Numbered from the stretch's first letter, positions 46,101 to 58,083 are shown. The stretch is DNA of 64,000 nt from Diadophis punctatus similis (GCA_023053685.1 JALIGW010000001.1:72270240-72334239); one strand, 5' to 3'. Numbers and translations: made by a program. The notes: a model not told the origin generated them from the sequence alone.

Positions 46101-46828
46101 ACCCAGGTTTTTATTTATCTGGATCAACAGAATGTATTTACTAATTTCCTTATCCTCTTCATTTTCATAAAATAAAATATTCAGTTGTCAGTTTGAAATG
46201 TATTGATGGTTTCACTATTAATGTGATGGAGAGCAGAGAAAAATTTGAATTTCACATGTCTCAGCTTGAATCATTTCTTTCTCTCTTTTGATTTCAGTTC
46301 TTTTAGCAAAATTCCTTCACCAAGTGTATTAAAATGCTGCTATTGGATAAGGGTCAAAGCACAGGTCATAAGCATGGAGTGTGTTCCACAAAAATAATTT
46401 CCCTACTATTAACAAGAACAGTTTCAAAGGCACAGTTCTCTTCTCTCATAGGGCCTGTAGAGTAAAACTAATAATATTTTCCAAAACACAGACTAGTAGA
46501 ATTATCTTGTATTGTAATATATATATACAATACAAACTAGTACTCCCAAGAACTTATACCAGTAGTAGGTTTGGGAGCAAATTAACACCCCAAAAATATG
46601 TAAATTGATACATGGAAGAAATATAACTAAGTCAGTTTTATTGAATTAAAAGAGAAGAGAAAACATCTGGTGATGAACTAATGCCTTTCTTTAGCAAAGA
46701 TGCCCAATGATTTTTTGGGTGAGATGGAACTCCCATAAAACTGTATGAAGCTGGGTGTGCTTTAGAAAGTCTAAGATTAAAATCTTGAACCAACTAGAAT
46801 GGAGTAGAGCAGGTTCCAGCCTAAAGTA
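43139..46828. other. AT-rich DNA, small repeats only
   Basis: An antisense LINE tail is at about 43823-43890 (TTTATTTATTTATTTATTG, then AGCCGCCCAACTCCC). A G run is at 44577-44588. A pyrimidine-rich stretch at about 45898-45985 ends CCTTTAG, which resembles a splice acceptor but has no credible exon after it. No gene is supported. Confidence 0.5.
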
Positions 46829-46902
46829 GGCCCTATCCAACAAAATAACATTTAATGTGGAGAAAAGCAAGGTTTTACACCTGGGCAGGAAAAACCAATT
46901 TT
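46829..46902 (+). mobile_element. Short CR1 fragment
   Basis: GCCCTATCCAACAAAATAAC and AAGGTTTTACACCTGGGCAG parallel the CR1 segment at 41.01-41.08 kb (the NKVLHLG region). Confidence 0.75.
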
Positions 46903-47024
46903 GATCACTGGAAGAAAGGACAGTCTGAAAAGAAATGTAATCCATGTTCAGTCAAATTCATTGTGTTTTCCTCTAAGGAAATTTGAGTGTTAAATTCTTT
47001 GAATGTCCAGGCAATTGGATGGCT

Positions 47025-47705
47025 GATAGAGCTCCCATCTGTGCTTCTATTTCACATATACACAAGACTACTGAGGGAACTCATCCATCATCATGGGCAA
47101 AGTATCATTAGTCTGCTGGTGATACCCAAGTATATGTCTCTGCTCTGATGAATTAAGCATTACCATGAATGTCCTATCTTGGTGTCTGTAGGGCCTGGGC
47201 AGAAAACAACAAGCTTAAGCAATACCCTGGCAAGACTGAGTGGTTTTGGATTTGGGTACCTGCTGGTTCCAAGACTATGCCATATTTGGCTTTGGATAGG
47301 GTTCCACTGACCCAGATAGACCCACTCTGGAATCTGGATGTCTTCCTGGATTCACAACTTCTGCTCAAACAGCAGGGAGCTGTCATGGCTAGAAGGATCT
47401 TTGCACAGCTTTGGGTTGTGCACCAGTTGTAAGAGGTGGGACTTTCCTGCCATGCATGGCACCCATTTTATGGAATATCAGCTCCATCCTTACTTATTTT
47501 CTGGAAGTCCATGAAGACATGACTATGTCATCAGGCCCGAGAGTCCCATGAGATCTTGAGGTGGCTCCTCTGCTAATCTAATATCTTGTGTGCCTTGTGT
47601 TTTTAAACTTTTTAACAATGAGTTTAATAATTTTAATAATAAACATTTTATTGCCTTATATCTCTGTTGTACACTACCCAGGGTCATTTCCTGAGAGCCA
47701 TATAG
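47025..47705 (+). mobile_element. Decayed CR1/L3-group LINE with deletions
   Basis: The region corresponding to YHQYADD has a stop and reads SAGDTQVYVS. The next frame (47169-47432) keeps LKQYPGKTEWFW and LDVFLDSQLLL, parallel to LRLNPSKTEWLW and LGVLLDPQLSL of the intact LINE. The thumb and most of the C-terminus are deleted before a 3' UTR-like end. It is non-functional. Confidence 0.78.
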
Positions 47706-47708
47706 ATT

Positions 47709-47749
47709 TGATGAGTGAGTGAGTGAGTGAGTGAGTGAGTGAGTGAGTG

Positions 47750-47783
<34 letters not shown>

Positions 47784-47784
47784 T
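47709..47784. repeat. GAGT/AAGT microsatellite after the LINE end
   Basis: About ten GAGT units change to about eight AAGT units. The array starts where the LINE tail would be, so it was probably seeded by that tail. Confidence 0.93.
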
Positions 47785-47807
47785 AGTATTCTGAGCTCAG
47801 AATACTA
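47784..47807. repeat. 24-bp perfect palindrome
   Basis: The arms TAGTATTCTGAG and CTCAGAATACTA meet without a loop. It sits exactly between the microsatellite and a Penelope-like remnant and may mark the junction. Confidence 0.9.
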
Positions 47808-47830
47808 GAAGCAGGAAGCAGAAGACACCA

Positions 47831-47868
47831 GCCTGAAGATGATGAATGAGACTTCATCGAAACGTCGC
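47831..47868 (+). ncRNA. Hammerhead-like motif with complete core
   Basis: The core CTGAAGA (47833-47839) fits the general CUGANGA. Stem II is GATGAA/TTCATC around a 6-nt loop, GAAA is at 47859-47862, then CGTC and GCC. A-CG-U-C is the minimal stem III plus cleavage-site form, and ACGT is self-complementary, as in dimer-acting examples. Stem I is weak (GC/GC). It is probably the terminal-repeat remnant of a Penelope-like element. Activity is uncertain. Confidence 0.55.
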
Positions 47869-47918
47869 CAAGACACTTCCAATTTCACGCGGGAGAAAAC
47901 CTGAATACCCAAAGACAT

Positions 47919-47951
47919 ATACATACATACATACATACATACATACATACA

Positions 47952-48029
<78 letters not shown>
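47919..48029. repeat. ATAC then AT compound microsatellite
   Basis: About fifteen ATAC units are followed by about 24 AT units, directly downstream of the hammerhead-bearing remnant. Confidence 0.97.
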
Positions 48030-48034
<5 letters not shown>

Positions 48035-48517
48035 TCTTTTTAACTTCCATCTCCCTCAGAGTCAGTCTCTGGGAGGAATTTATATACCAGTAAGTTAATT
48101 GCTATTTTCTTTTCTATAATCTCAGACAACTACCCTGTAGAACAATTTGCAAATACTGAAGCATGTTTTGCATATTGAATAGTGATATCGGCAGAGGGAT
48201 ATTCCTTTAAAACAAGAAAATGTGGTAAAGGAAACCAGCACCTAGCACACAATATAAATGCCACCATGAAGGCAGCCCAGCACAAGCTGTACTCCACATG
48301 CTTGTCTGACAGTTTCACTAGTTAAACAAAGCACACATTTTCTATGCTATTTCAGTAATTTATTGTCCAACAAACCATTCTAGGTAGTATATAACAAAAT
48401 GATTTTAACAAATGAATAGCAAATGGATGATCAGAATTGTATTAATGCACTGCAGACATTATATTAGAACTCTAGAATTCTAGAAATCATTTCTGGAAAA
48501 TGAGCAAAAATTTGTTA

Positions 48518-48520
<3 letters not shown>
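48030..48520. other. AT-rich DNA, nothing recognised
   Basis: No gene or repeat was identified. Confidence 0.5.
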
Positions 48521-48569
<49 letters not shown>

Positions 48570-48667
48570 AGGAGGAGGAGGAGGAGGAGGAGGAAGAAGA
48601 AGAAGAAGAAGAAGAAGAAGAAGAAGAAGAAGAAGAAGAAGAAGAAGAAGAAGAAGAAGAAGAAGAA
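48521..48667. repeat. GA, GGA and GAA compound purine microsatellite
   Basis: The array passes from GA (about 23 units) through GGA (about 9) to GAA (about 25). Frames across it encode poly-Arg/Glu or poly-Phe and are artefacts. A long purine tract of this kind can form triplex DNA. Confidence 0.97.
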
Positions 48668-49748
48668 ATATACAGCCCTATTCTTAGTATTCAGATTTAT
48701 CGTACAATCTATTCTACACCTTATCAAATGGGTTCCTTGCTTCTGATAGTCATAATATTTATTCCTGGATTTTCTTTTCCCTGCTGTCTCTTAGGGGATC
48801 TCTTTTGACAGATGGCTTTGATTCACTTGAATCTCCTCCCTCAGCAATCTCTGACTTTGTCAGTATACACCTGTCAGAACATGTACTTTCAGCATTTTAG
48901 AGTATGCATAAATATTTTTTTCTCTAGAAAAAAATTACCTTTGAGAAAATTGAATGACGCAGTGATGCAGAAAAATAAGTGCAGGAAGATTTCTGTGTCC
49001 AGTGCTAGTTGAAATAGCATCTCTTCTGGGTGCCATTAAGGAAGCTGTCTATGGGAAAAGCTGTGTGGCTTTGCTTCTAAAACCTGTGATGTATAAACAA
49101 TGCAGGCAAAGGATTCATACCCAGTCTTCCACAACTGGTGGGGTCATGCATGTCTGCTTCTGCTCCCTTGTGTTATGACACCTCAGGATCACAGGCTTTT
49201 AGCTCACACAAGAGCAAGGGCAGCCAAGCAAGAGTCAATGCACAGCCCTGCTGCACTGGATGGCATCATAAAAGGAATCTTTCACACATTCACACAGCAG
49301 CCCAACTTACTCCAACCATCTGAACCCTACCTCTTTAACTAATTCCTTAGTCATCGAACCTTTCCAGTCATTGGATCCATCGCTGGAATAATGGACTGAA
49401 CTCAAGCAGAACTAAAGGCTAGGAAGACAAGAAAAATAATGACAATGACAATGATGCCCTTCATACATGCAGCAACATTGACAGACTCTACCTACCAAGG
49501 GAAATTGAATGTTGCAGGTACATCAGATGGATGAAGAAGAAAATAGGGCATTGAAAGAATATCTGAAAGACAGTGAAGAAGATGCATTGAAGCTAGTATA
49601 TGGGGAAGGCATACTGAGTACAGGAGAGACCAAATTGGCCTATGAGAAAGATCAAATGAAGAAGAGAAAGGTGGCATAGGAAACATTACATGGTCAGTAC
49701 ATTAAAAAGGGAAAGCAGATAATAACAGGACCTGGCAATGGCTAAGAG
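48668..49748. other. Unique-looking DNA, nothing recognised
   Basis: The segment 49100-49400 is less AT-rich, with an 80-codon frame at 49100-49342, but there is no domain or splice support. Confidence 0.45.
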
Positions 49749-50450
49749 CATGAGAGTAACAGAGTTGGAAGGGACCTTGTAGATCATCTAGTCCAACCCC
49801 CCACTCAAGCAGAAGTCCCTACACCATTTCAGACAAATGGCAGTCCAATTTCTTCTTGAAAGTCTCAAGCTCTCACAACCTCCGAAGGCAAGTTGTTCCA
49901 CTGGTTGATCGCTCTCACCGTCAGAAATTTTCTCATTATTTCCAGGTTGAATCTCTCCTTGGTCACTTTCCATCCATTATTCCTTGTCTGGCTTTCTAGT
50001 GCCTTGGAAAATAGCCTGACCCCCTCCTCTCTGTGGCAGCCCCTCAAGTATTGGAACACTGCTATCATGTCTCCCCTGGTCCTTCTCTTCGCTAGACTAG
50101 CCATGCCCAGTTCTTGTAACCGCTCTTCGTATGTTTTAGTTTCCAGCCCCCTAATCATCCTGGTTGCTCTCCTCTGCACTTTCTCTAGAGTCTCGACATC
50201 TTTTTTGTAGTGTGGTGACCAAAACTGGATGCAGTACTCTAGGTGTGGTCTAACTAAGGCTTTATAGAGTGGTATTAGTACCTCCCTAGACCTAGATTGT
50301 ATCCCTCTATTAATGCAGCTTAGGGTTGCACTGACTTTTTTGGCTGCTGCTGCCGCTGCACACTGCTGGCTCATGTTTAGCTGATGGGAACCACATCAGC
50401 TCTTTTCCAGTCCTCAGGTAGTTCCCCTGCTTACATCTTGTGGGAATATC
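49749..50450 (-). mobile_element. CR1 LINE 3' part, antisense
   Basis: On -, a 169-codon frame (50374-49868) contains LSCINRGIQSRSREVLIPLY, LVRPHLEYCIQFWSP, RATRMIRGLETKTYEERL and NQWNNLPSEVV, the C-terminal RT end of CR1. The 3' UTR continues to GTTGGAAGGGACCTTGTAGA near 49765. The longest uninterrupted CR1 frame in the window, it is nevertheless 5' truncated and lacks the RT active site. Confidence 0.93.
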
Positions 50451-50984
50451 TGTAACACCATCAAAGATCCACATCTGCCTATCCCAGGTCCTTGGAAAGG
50501 ACTTTCATTTCATTATTTTTTTTCTTATTTTACCTCTTCTCAGTTTAACATTTTTATTCAGTTATAAAATATTGTAAAATACAAAATACAAAAGTAAATA
50601 GAAAAGCAGTGGGGAGGAAAAGGGGGAAGAGAAGTGAGGAAGGATAAGAAAAAGAAAGAAAAAGAAGCACTGAGTTCAATTTCTGTTGCAGTAAAATAAG
50701 GCATTAACATCAAATCACAACTTTTTGTTTTTTCATAATAATACGAACAAGCCATTTCTGTAAAGATCTATCAGTCTACTCGGTAAAACCCAAAATCAAA
50801 GTTTCATTCTTTTCCACTTCAAGCATGAAGTTCAGAAGCGGTCTCCATGTGGAAACAAAAGTACTTATGTTCTTTTCTTTAATGAAAGTAGTCAATTTTG
50901 CCATTTTAGCATTGGAAAGAACTTGATAGGTAGATAAAAATGCCAAATCCAGTCTGAACATCTGGCTGACTGTGCAACCAACCA
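50451..50984. other. AT-rich DNA with a purine-rich patch
   Basis: The purine-rich patch is at about 50605-50670. Nothing else is recognised. Confidence 0.45.
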
Positions 50985-51050
<66 letters not shown>

Positions 51051-51066
51051 CAGCAGCAGCAGCAGC

Positions 51067-51141
<75 letters not shown>
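50985..51141. repeat. TAG, CAG and AAT compound microsatellite
   Basis: About 22 TAG units lead into about five CAG units and then about 25 AAT units. The AAT part directly abuts the left end of an R4/Dong-like LINE. Confidence 0.97.
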
Positions 51142-51142
<1 letters not shown>

Positions 51143-51706
51143 TGATTACAAATTACAGCACAACTCTGTTGCACAAATGATCCATTGGAATTTATGCAAA
51201 AACTATAACATCTATACTGCTACAAACTGGTGGGAACACAAGCCTGAAAAAGTCACTGAAAATCAGATGGTCAAGATCTTGTGGGATTTTCGTATACAAA
51301 CGGACAAGGTACTGGCGCATAATACACCAGACATCACGCTGGTCAAGAAAAACAAGGTGACTATCATCGACATCGCAATACCAGGCGGTAGCAAGGTCGA
51401 TGAAAAGGAACACGAAAAAAATCACAAAATACCAGGACTTAAAAATTGAAATTCAACAATTATGGCACAGACCAGCAGTGGTAATTCCAGTGGTGATTGG
51501 AACACTGGGTGCTGTCCCCAAAAGCACTGGAATTACATTTAAAACAGCTCAAAATCGACAAAATCACCATCAGTCAAATGCAGAAAACTGCACTGTTCGA
51601 TTCCGCACATATACTTTGAAAATATATTAAGACGTCCTAGGCCCCTGGGTGGGGCTCGACTAGTAATCAATGCCAAATCCGGCAAAACTACTGGCCGCTG
51701 TGATAC
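51142..51706 (+). mobile_element. R4/Dong-like LINE 3' fragment lying between AAT arrays
   Basis: A frame at 51177-51449 contains NWWEHKPEKVTEN, KILWDFRIQTDKVLAHN and TPDITLVKKNKVTIIDIAIP. After a one-base shift, an overlapping frame continues with KYQDLKIEIQQLW and VVIPVVIGTLGAVPK. The spaced PD, K and D residues fit the restriction-like endonuclease C-terminal to the RT in R2/R4-type LINEs. AAT arrays flank both ends, which matches the TAA-repeat target known for Dong. The copy is 5' truncated and frameshifted. Confidence 0.72.
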
Positions 51707-51906
<200 letters not shown>

Positions 51907-51959
51907 CCAATAAGAGGGGGTAGTAAAGAAGATAGTAAGAAGGATGGTAATAATAATAC

Positions 51960-52465
51960 TACAGCCATACCACGTTGGTAAATATATATAGACATTAGAC
52001 AGTACTGTGAGAATTGGATGTTCAGCCGAGTGATGGCACAAAGAAAAAAAGTGTCTGTGTCTAGTTGTTTTGGCATGCAATGCCCCATAGCAGGGTCCCA
52101 AGGGGAGGAGTTGAAACAGTTTATGTCCAGGATGTGTTGATATTTTTTCAGCCTTCCTTCTGACCCTATATACAGGTCTTCCAAGGAAAGCAGACTGGTT
52201 GCAATTGTTCTTTCTGCAATCGGAACTATCCGTTGGAATCTGTACCTGTCTTATTTATTTGCTGTACCAAACCAGACAGTTCCAGAACTACAAAAGACAG
52301 ACTTAATAATTCCTCCGTAAAATTGTAACAACAGCTCCTGGGGCAATTTCCTGAATTGATGCAGGAAGAACATTCTTCGTTGTGCCTTTTAATGATGGTT
52401 CTAATGTTAGGTGTCCTGGGAAATTATAGAACCCCAAAATGTGAAGGATTCCACTGCTGATACTG
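51960..52465 (-). mobile_element. L2/L3-like LINE 3' part, antisense, degenerate
   Basis: In reverse complement it has GAATGTTCTTCCTGCATCAA, CTCCAAGGAGCTGTTGTTAC-like order and GTTCTGTAGTTCTGGAAC-type divergence relative to the copy at 2.5-2.9 kb, including AACATCCTGGACATAAACTG. Shared order over about 450 bp supports the family. Stops and indels make it dead. Confidence 0.65.
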
Positions 52466-52642
52466 TGTTGTTGAATATAGTATGTAGAATCTGGACAAAG
52501 GCCTCATTCAGGATTCATTTCAACAGTTTAGTGCTATTAGTGAAGACAAAAGGCTCACCTCAGGTGCTCCCTCTATACTTTTCATAGAGCATTTCATAAA
52601 GGTTTGGCCTTCATGTTTAGTTAATTTGTTTCCAGTTTCTAT

Positions 52643-52715
52643 AAACACTGGTAAAATCTCTTTGGGAAAGCTGTTTAGAGAAAACACATTTCCCAATTAG
52701 ATTTTACCAGTGTTT
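52643..52715. repeat. 73-bp hairpin with 27-bp arms
   Basis: The outer arms AAACACTGGTAAAATCT (52643-52659) and AGATTTTACCAGTGTTT (52699-52715) are perfect. The inner parts CTTTGGGAAA and TTTCCCAATT extend the pairing with two or three mismatches to a 19-nt loop. It could be a tiny palindromic transposon remnant or a microRNA-precursor-sized hairpin. Flanks show no clear duplication. Confidence 0.85.
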
Positions 52716-52840
52716 TCCTAGTTATTTTATCCGCAATTTAAAAACATATCACAAAGTTTCTCCATATTCTACAAACACACTTAAAATTATCCTGAATCAT
52801 GACCTATGTAACTAATGCTATATTACTGATAAATTCAAAT

Positions 52841-53069
52841 TAGCAATAGCAATAGCACTTAGACTTATATGTGCTTTAAGCCCTCTCTAAGCGGTTTACA
52901 GAGTTCAACATATTGTCCCCAACAATCTGGGTCCTCATTTTACCGACCTCAGAAGGATGGAAGGCTGAGTCAACCTTGAGCCGGTGAGATTTGAACAGCT
53001 GAACTGCTGAATTAGGAATCGCTGAAATAGGTTGCAGTGCTGCTTTTAACCACTGCGCCACCTCGGCTC
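52841..53069 (-). mobile_element. Sauria-type SINE, TAGCAA-tail subtype, antisense
   Basis: The tail TAGCAATAGCAATAGC is at the left, and the head, complement of GAGCCGAGGTGGCGCAGTGG, at the right. A small internal deletion affects the TATATAAGTCTAAGTG region near 52870. Target duplication is unclear. Confidence 0.9.
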
Positions 53070-53871
53070 TAATTCTAGAAGCCTCGTTACTATAATTACA
53101 TATATTGGGGAATTTATAAAGGATGTCTCTGAGCCAGGTCTTCCCAATCTAGAACTTTCCATACCCATAGTAATTGGTACTCAGGACTTGAATTCACTGA
53201 ATTCCCTTTTTTTGCTTTTTGTTTCTTTTCATAGATCAAATAACTACAGAATAAGTTCTGTGATAAAGACAAGATTGTTTCCTTCACACACACACATACT
53301 TCACACATTCCATCTAAAAGAAATGGAAGGAATGCAGCATTAATAATCTCAAAACACATTAGTGAAATATATAGTCACAGCACCTTCTAGGAGTTAGAAA
53401 CATTACGACTAAGATCGCTGGAATTTTAATGATAGGGAAGTAAGCAATGAAAGATTCAATGTCAAATTTAGTTATTAGCCAGACATTTAATGGTTATGTT
53501 TTAACATGAGGCCAAAATGTTTAAAAGGAAATACTAATCAATATTTTTAATAGAAATAGGTAAATGAAATTATTAGACCAAACTAGAAATGTTAGCTTCT
53601 TTGGTCAGTTTCACCCATATCTAACTCCTGAATGTTTTAAATAACTGTATTAAGAAAGGACATACTGTATAGAAGAAAGTTTATACTACTAAAACAAATG
53701 AAATATTCTATCTCCTGTAACAAAAATAAAACAAAGTACTCAGTTGATGAGAAAACCAATTGCTACTTCTCATTCCCTAATGTGCGTTTTAAAAAATGAC
53801 GAGTATAAAAATATATTTCCCCATGTATTGTATATAGATGTGGTGAAAAAAAGACTTTTCTCAACTTTTAT
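53070..53871. other. AT-rich DNA, nothing recognised
   Basis: No gene or repeat was identified. Confidence 0.5.
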
Positions 53872-54004
53872 CAGGCCTGTCAAATTGGTGTCTCATGGGC
53901 CTGACACATCATATGCAGGCCATGCCATCCCGGCTCCGCAAAGGCAAAAAATGTCATGATACATCACGATCTGGCCAGTGACGCAATCGAGTTTGACACC
54001 CGTG
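53872..54004. mobile_element. Short hAT-like element, family C, diverged
   Basis: The ends are CAGGCCTGTCAAATTGG and CGAGTTTGACACCCGTG. The interior keeps GGCCATGCCATCCCGGCTCC, similar in layout to the 29.56 kb copy. I see no convincing 8-bp duplication, so it is older or altered. Confidence 0.72.
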
Positions 54005-54289
54005 TTTTACATGGAACTATGACTTTAATCACAGAAAAAAATAGCATGCAGACTGCCTGGCTCAGTGCCTCATTTTCTTATCTTGTCAAACAATAGAACA
54101 CTGTTAGAATTACTGTGGGAACAAACAGAAAAGCTATTACAGAATTTATGAAATAATAAGCTTCTATGGGAGGCTTATGGGTGGATTTTGACAAAATTAA
54201 ATAGCTGTCAGCTTGAGTATAAATTGCTTATATCTCTTTGCACTTCATAATAAATGTTCTTCATACTGACTTGAACAATTAAGCAAAGG

Positions 54290-54567
54290 CAGAGGTGGGA
54301 TTCAGCAGGTTCTGACCAGTTCTGGAGAACCGGTAGCGGAAATTTTGAGTAGTTCGGAGAACTGGTAAATACCACTCTTGACTGGCCCCGCCTCCATCTA
54401 TTCTCTGCCTCCCGAGTCCCAGCTGATCAGGATGAAATGAGGATTTTGCAGTAATCTTCCCCTGGAGTGGGGTGGGAATGGAGATTTTACAGTATCCTTC
54501 CCCTGCCACGCCCACCAAGCCATGCCCACAGAACCGTTAGTAAAAAAAAAATTGAATGTCACCACTG
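54290..54567. mobile_element. Non-autonomous hAT-like element, family B variant
   Basis: The ends are CAGAGGTGGGATTCAGCAGG and GAATGTCACCACTG, with perfect duplications AGCAAAGG (54282-54289, 54568-54575). The interior matches the 25.11 kb copy (GTAGCGGAAATTTTGAGTAG, CCCCTGCCACGCCCACC). Confidence 0.93.
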
Positions 54568-54692
54568 AGCAAAGGCGATTGTAGCCAGCTTGTAGCCAGC
54601 TTTCTCCATGATTAAAAGCATTTTTTTCTAATTGTACAGAACAAGTCAATCAAGTTATAATTAGATTATTTAACTATAAATAATTTATTAAC

Positions 54693-54727
54693 CTGCTCTC
54701 TCTATTAGAATAATAGAGAGAGCAGGA
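54693..54727. repeat. Short inverted repeat
   Basis: CCTGCTCTCTCTATTA and its near-exact complement flank a 3-nt centre, giving a 15-16 bp hairpin stem. Confidence 0.7.
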
Positions 54728-54829
54728 AAATTAACATTAAATGGAAGAAACTAGATTGGAATCTATACATTTGCTGGGATACAGAATATGTTCCAGATGG
54801 AACCATTATATCTTTTAAAATTAATATAT

Positions 54830-54965
54830 TTATTAATATTAATATATTTATTTTTGTAATATTGTTTTCTTTCTTTCTTTTTAGAATGATTTTGTTATGT
54901 TCACCTGTTGTAATCCACCACAAGTCCTCAGGAAGTCTGGCTATATAGGAATACCATTAATAAAC
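54830..54965 (+). mobile_element. Old CR1/L3-group LINE 3' tail
   Basis: CCACCACAAGTCCTCAGGAA, GTCTGGCTATATAGGAATAC and TAATAAACAAATAA give the 3' end layout of the LINE group. No coding part remains. Confidence 0.55.
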
Positions 54966-57900
54966 AAATAATTGTACTTAATAAAACGATGGTTCAAATT
55001 CTCAAAGGGATTTTTAATTCAGTGTGAAATACTTCTTCAAAGCTGCTTGCTTTGAAGCAAAGCAAAGGAGCAATATATCCTCCATCACTTTTATAGAGAG
55101 AGTGTACTAGATAGTTGATGGAAAAATGGATGACCTTTTTGAAACTCAGTTAACACTTCTGAGAAATCTTTTTTTTTTCAAAAGTAGAGTTTCAACAGAG
55201 TTGTTGTCTAATTTTACAAAATCCTTTATCTTCTTATTTATTCTGATGAATCTGAGCATGCATTATGCCAGGGCAAGAAAAAACATCTTGACTTAGGAAA
55301 ACAGTGTTGGCTTGATGATGTGAAGCACTGCATAGAGTAGAATTAGGGATGTATTCTGTGAACCAACCTAGATGATGGGATTTTTTTAAAAACGAAGTCA
55401 AAGATTTTCAGGGACACTGATTTTCACTTTCTATGATACAGAATGTTAAAATCAAAATCTGCTACTGATGATTTCAGTCTTTCACGTAAAGTAGTTATGG
55501 AACATTGTGGCTCTCCCAGAATTTTCACTTCTTGGTTACTTTCATTTTGTATAAAAACTAAAAAAATTACAGTGTGCAATTTGAAAAGCAATATGAGGAC
55601 TAAAAATTAAGATTCATCCATCCATCCATCCATCCATCCATCCATCCATCCATCCATCCATTTTCTATGGCCACATATCTCAATCAATGACTCTGGGCCT
55701 TTCTGTATGTATTTTTAGGCTCTGATATTAAAATTTCTGCTATACTGTAATGCTTTATTCTTCCCTATTCTTCCCTAAGTTAACTTCTGCTTCTTCTAAT
55801 ATAATTGAAAATCTACATTACAAAAATCCTTTCTATTTTCCTACTTACTTTTTTTCTAGTCCTAGTATATTGGTTTTTTCTATATTTACTTACTGGCTAA
55901 GTGTTCCAATATTACAAACTGAAATTCAAGATATTTGTCAATTCTCTCTAAATCTAGCTTCTCTTTCAAAGAGTTGGTATTTCCTTATGAAGTGGGAATA
56001 TTTGATGTAGTTGTTTCTGATGGCTATCCACTCTGATATTAAATTGTCTTTCTTCATTAACATAAAAACACACAATAAAAACACTTCTTGATTTTAAGCA
56101 CAGAATCTTCAAATTCCCATGTAAGTGAAGTTCAAAAAATTGAGTGGCTTTGCTTCAAAGAAAGAAAGAAAGAAATAATTTTTTTTTAAAGTATTGGAAC
56201 AAAAGTAAAGGAAATTCATTTTCACAATCCAAATACAGAGAGATGATTAGAAATTGGAAATGACACTTATATTGACCTAGAAAAAGCTTTTGGCAACTTT
56301 GGCAAGAACAAATTGTTCATCATACAGCAGAAGTCAGGAATACTCAGGGAGAACAAATAATCATATGCAATGCATTATTTATTAAATTTATAATACACTC
56401 ACCATGAGGCTATTTATTAAATGCTGAACAACTAACAAGCATTTGTAAAAGCATCTAATGAAGCATGCTGCTTTATACTGTATGTAACATTTATTGAGAA
56501 TGCAAGTAAGAAAATAAGCATCAGGTTTCAAAAAAATGCAAAAAAAAAGCATAATGCTTTGCTGCTAATGGAATCGTAATAGAATTGTCAAGCACACTCC
56601 ATCAGGAATAGGAAGAGAAGAACTCTGTTTACAGGGGAACCCCAAACCTCTAAAGCAGAAGAGTGTTGTGCACATATGAGAATGTGTATAAATGAACTGT
56701 GACTACTGTAAAGTAAGAGGAAATGCAATTTTCAGTCCACAAATACATAAGAGAAGTTGAAACACAAGCAAGAAGAAGTCTAGCTTCCTTGCCAGAATTT
56801 GCAGTGAACATCAATCAGAACCTCATGTTAGCAACCCTGGCTCATTGACAATAGTGTGGGCCAGAATACGGTACCTCTAATAAACATTCTGTTAAATAAA
56901 TACATTGATTCAGATTATCTGCATTTCTTCAAGACAAAATAAAGTGAATTAATTATTGCCCCCCTCTATCTTTTTCCACATTTGCTATTCTTATGACATT
57001 CACAATTCTTAGTTCTAGATTCTTTCTAGGTATTATTGTGGCAGTAGTGGTAGTGGGGAGAATGTCTCCCATTGGTTTTATGAAAACTTTTGCATTTCCA
57101 TTGCTATAAGTTTTCAGTACCAGAATGATACTTACTAAGCATTTCTCATTGCCTCTATTTCAGTTTCAATGCCATTAATATTTAACTGAAAGAGTTCACT
57201 GTTGGATCCCACGAGTCTATATTCCCTAATCTTGAAAATAATGAAATTTGAATGCTGTACTAGGAGAGTGAACCTGAAGTTTAACTCAACACAATTTTAA
57301 TCTGACATGGTGAGTTTCTCACTTTTCCTTTCTTCTTAGAATTATTGTGAAGATAATAACCTAAGACTACATAAACCAGTGTGAGTTCCTTAAAAGAAAT
57401 TCATGTATGCATGATACAGCTGTAAATACAGCAGAAGATAAACAAATCAACAACAAAACATCTTAATACTGTTTTATAGATACAGTGGACTATTTTAAAA
57501 AGTATTTCCTAAAATTTTTTATCATGCTGAAGGAGAACATTGATTCTCGCTAATTAAACATTTTCTTGAAACAAAAGACTTTTCTGATATATCACAAACT
57601 AATATGATAAGTCTGTATGATTGTAAAGAGGATTATTATATTATATAATTGTATAATAGTATATTATTATATTAGCACACGAGGCAACTGTTCACAAAGC
57701 TCATTGCATACTTTTAGAATCCATCTATTAGAAGGCAACCAATTTAAAAATATAGCTAGTTAAGGCATATTGTTAAGCCAAAATATAAACTGCGCATCTT
57801 GTTAAGCAAACAACATGGGCTGATATGCCCATAAATAAAGGCATTATGAGTGAACTTCCACCTCATTTTAAATTAAGAAACAGGCTTTATAATGGTTGAA

Positions 57901-57996
57901 TGTTATATATGAAGTGGACCACTAAGAGAATGAATTGTCATAATGAAGAAACAATTATATAAGTACATACTGTAGCTCCACACACCGTAACTAGCA

Positions 57997-57998
<2 letters not shown>
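54966..57998. other. AT-rich DNA with an ATCC microsatellite
   Basis: Apart from the array at 55615-55661, nothing is recognised. A 86-codon Phe/Ser-rich frame at 55750-56010 is typical of chance frames in AT-rich DNA. Confidence 0.5.
55615..55661. repeat. ATCC microsatellite
   Basis: About eleven perfect CATC units. Confidence 0.97.

Positions 57999-58083
<85 letters not shown>
57999..58083. repeat. AT dinucleotide microsatellite
   Basis: About 42 AT units without interruption. Confidence 0.97.
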
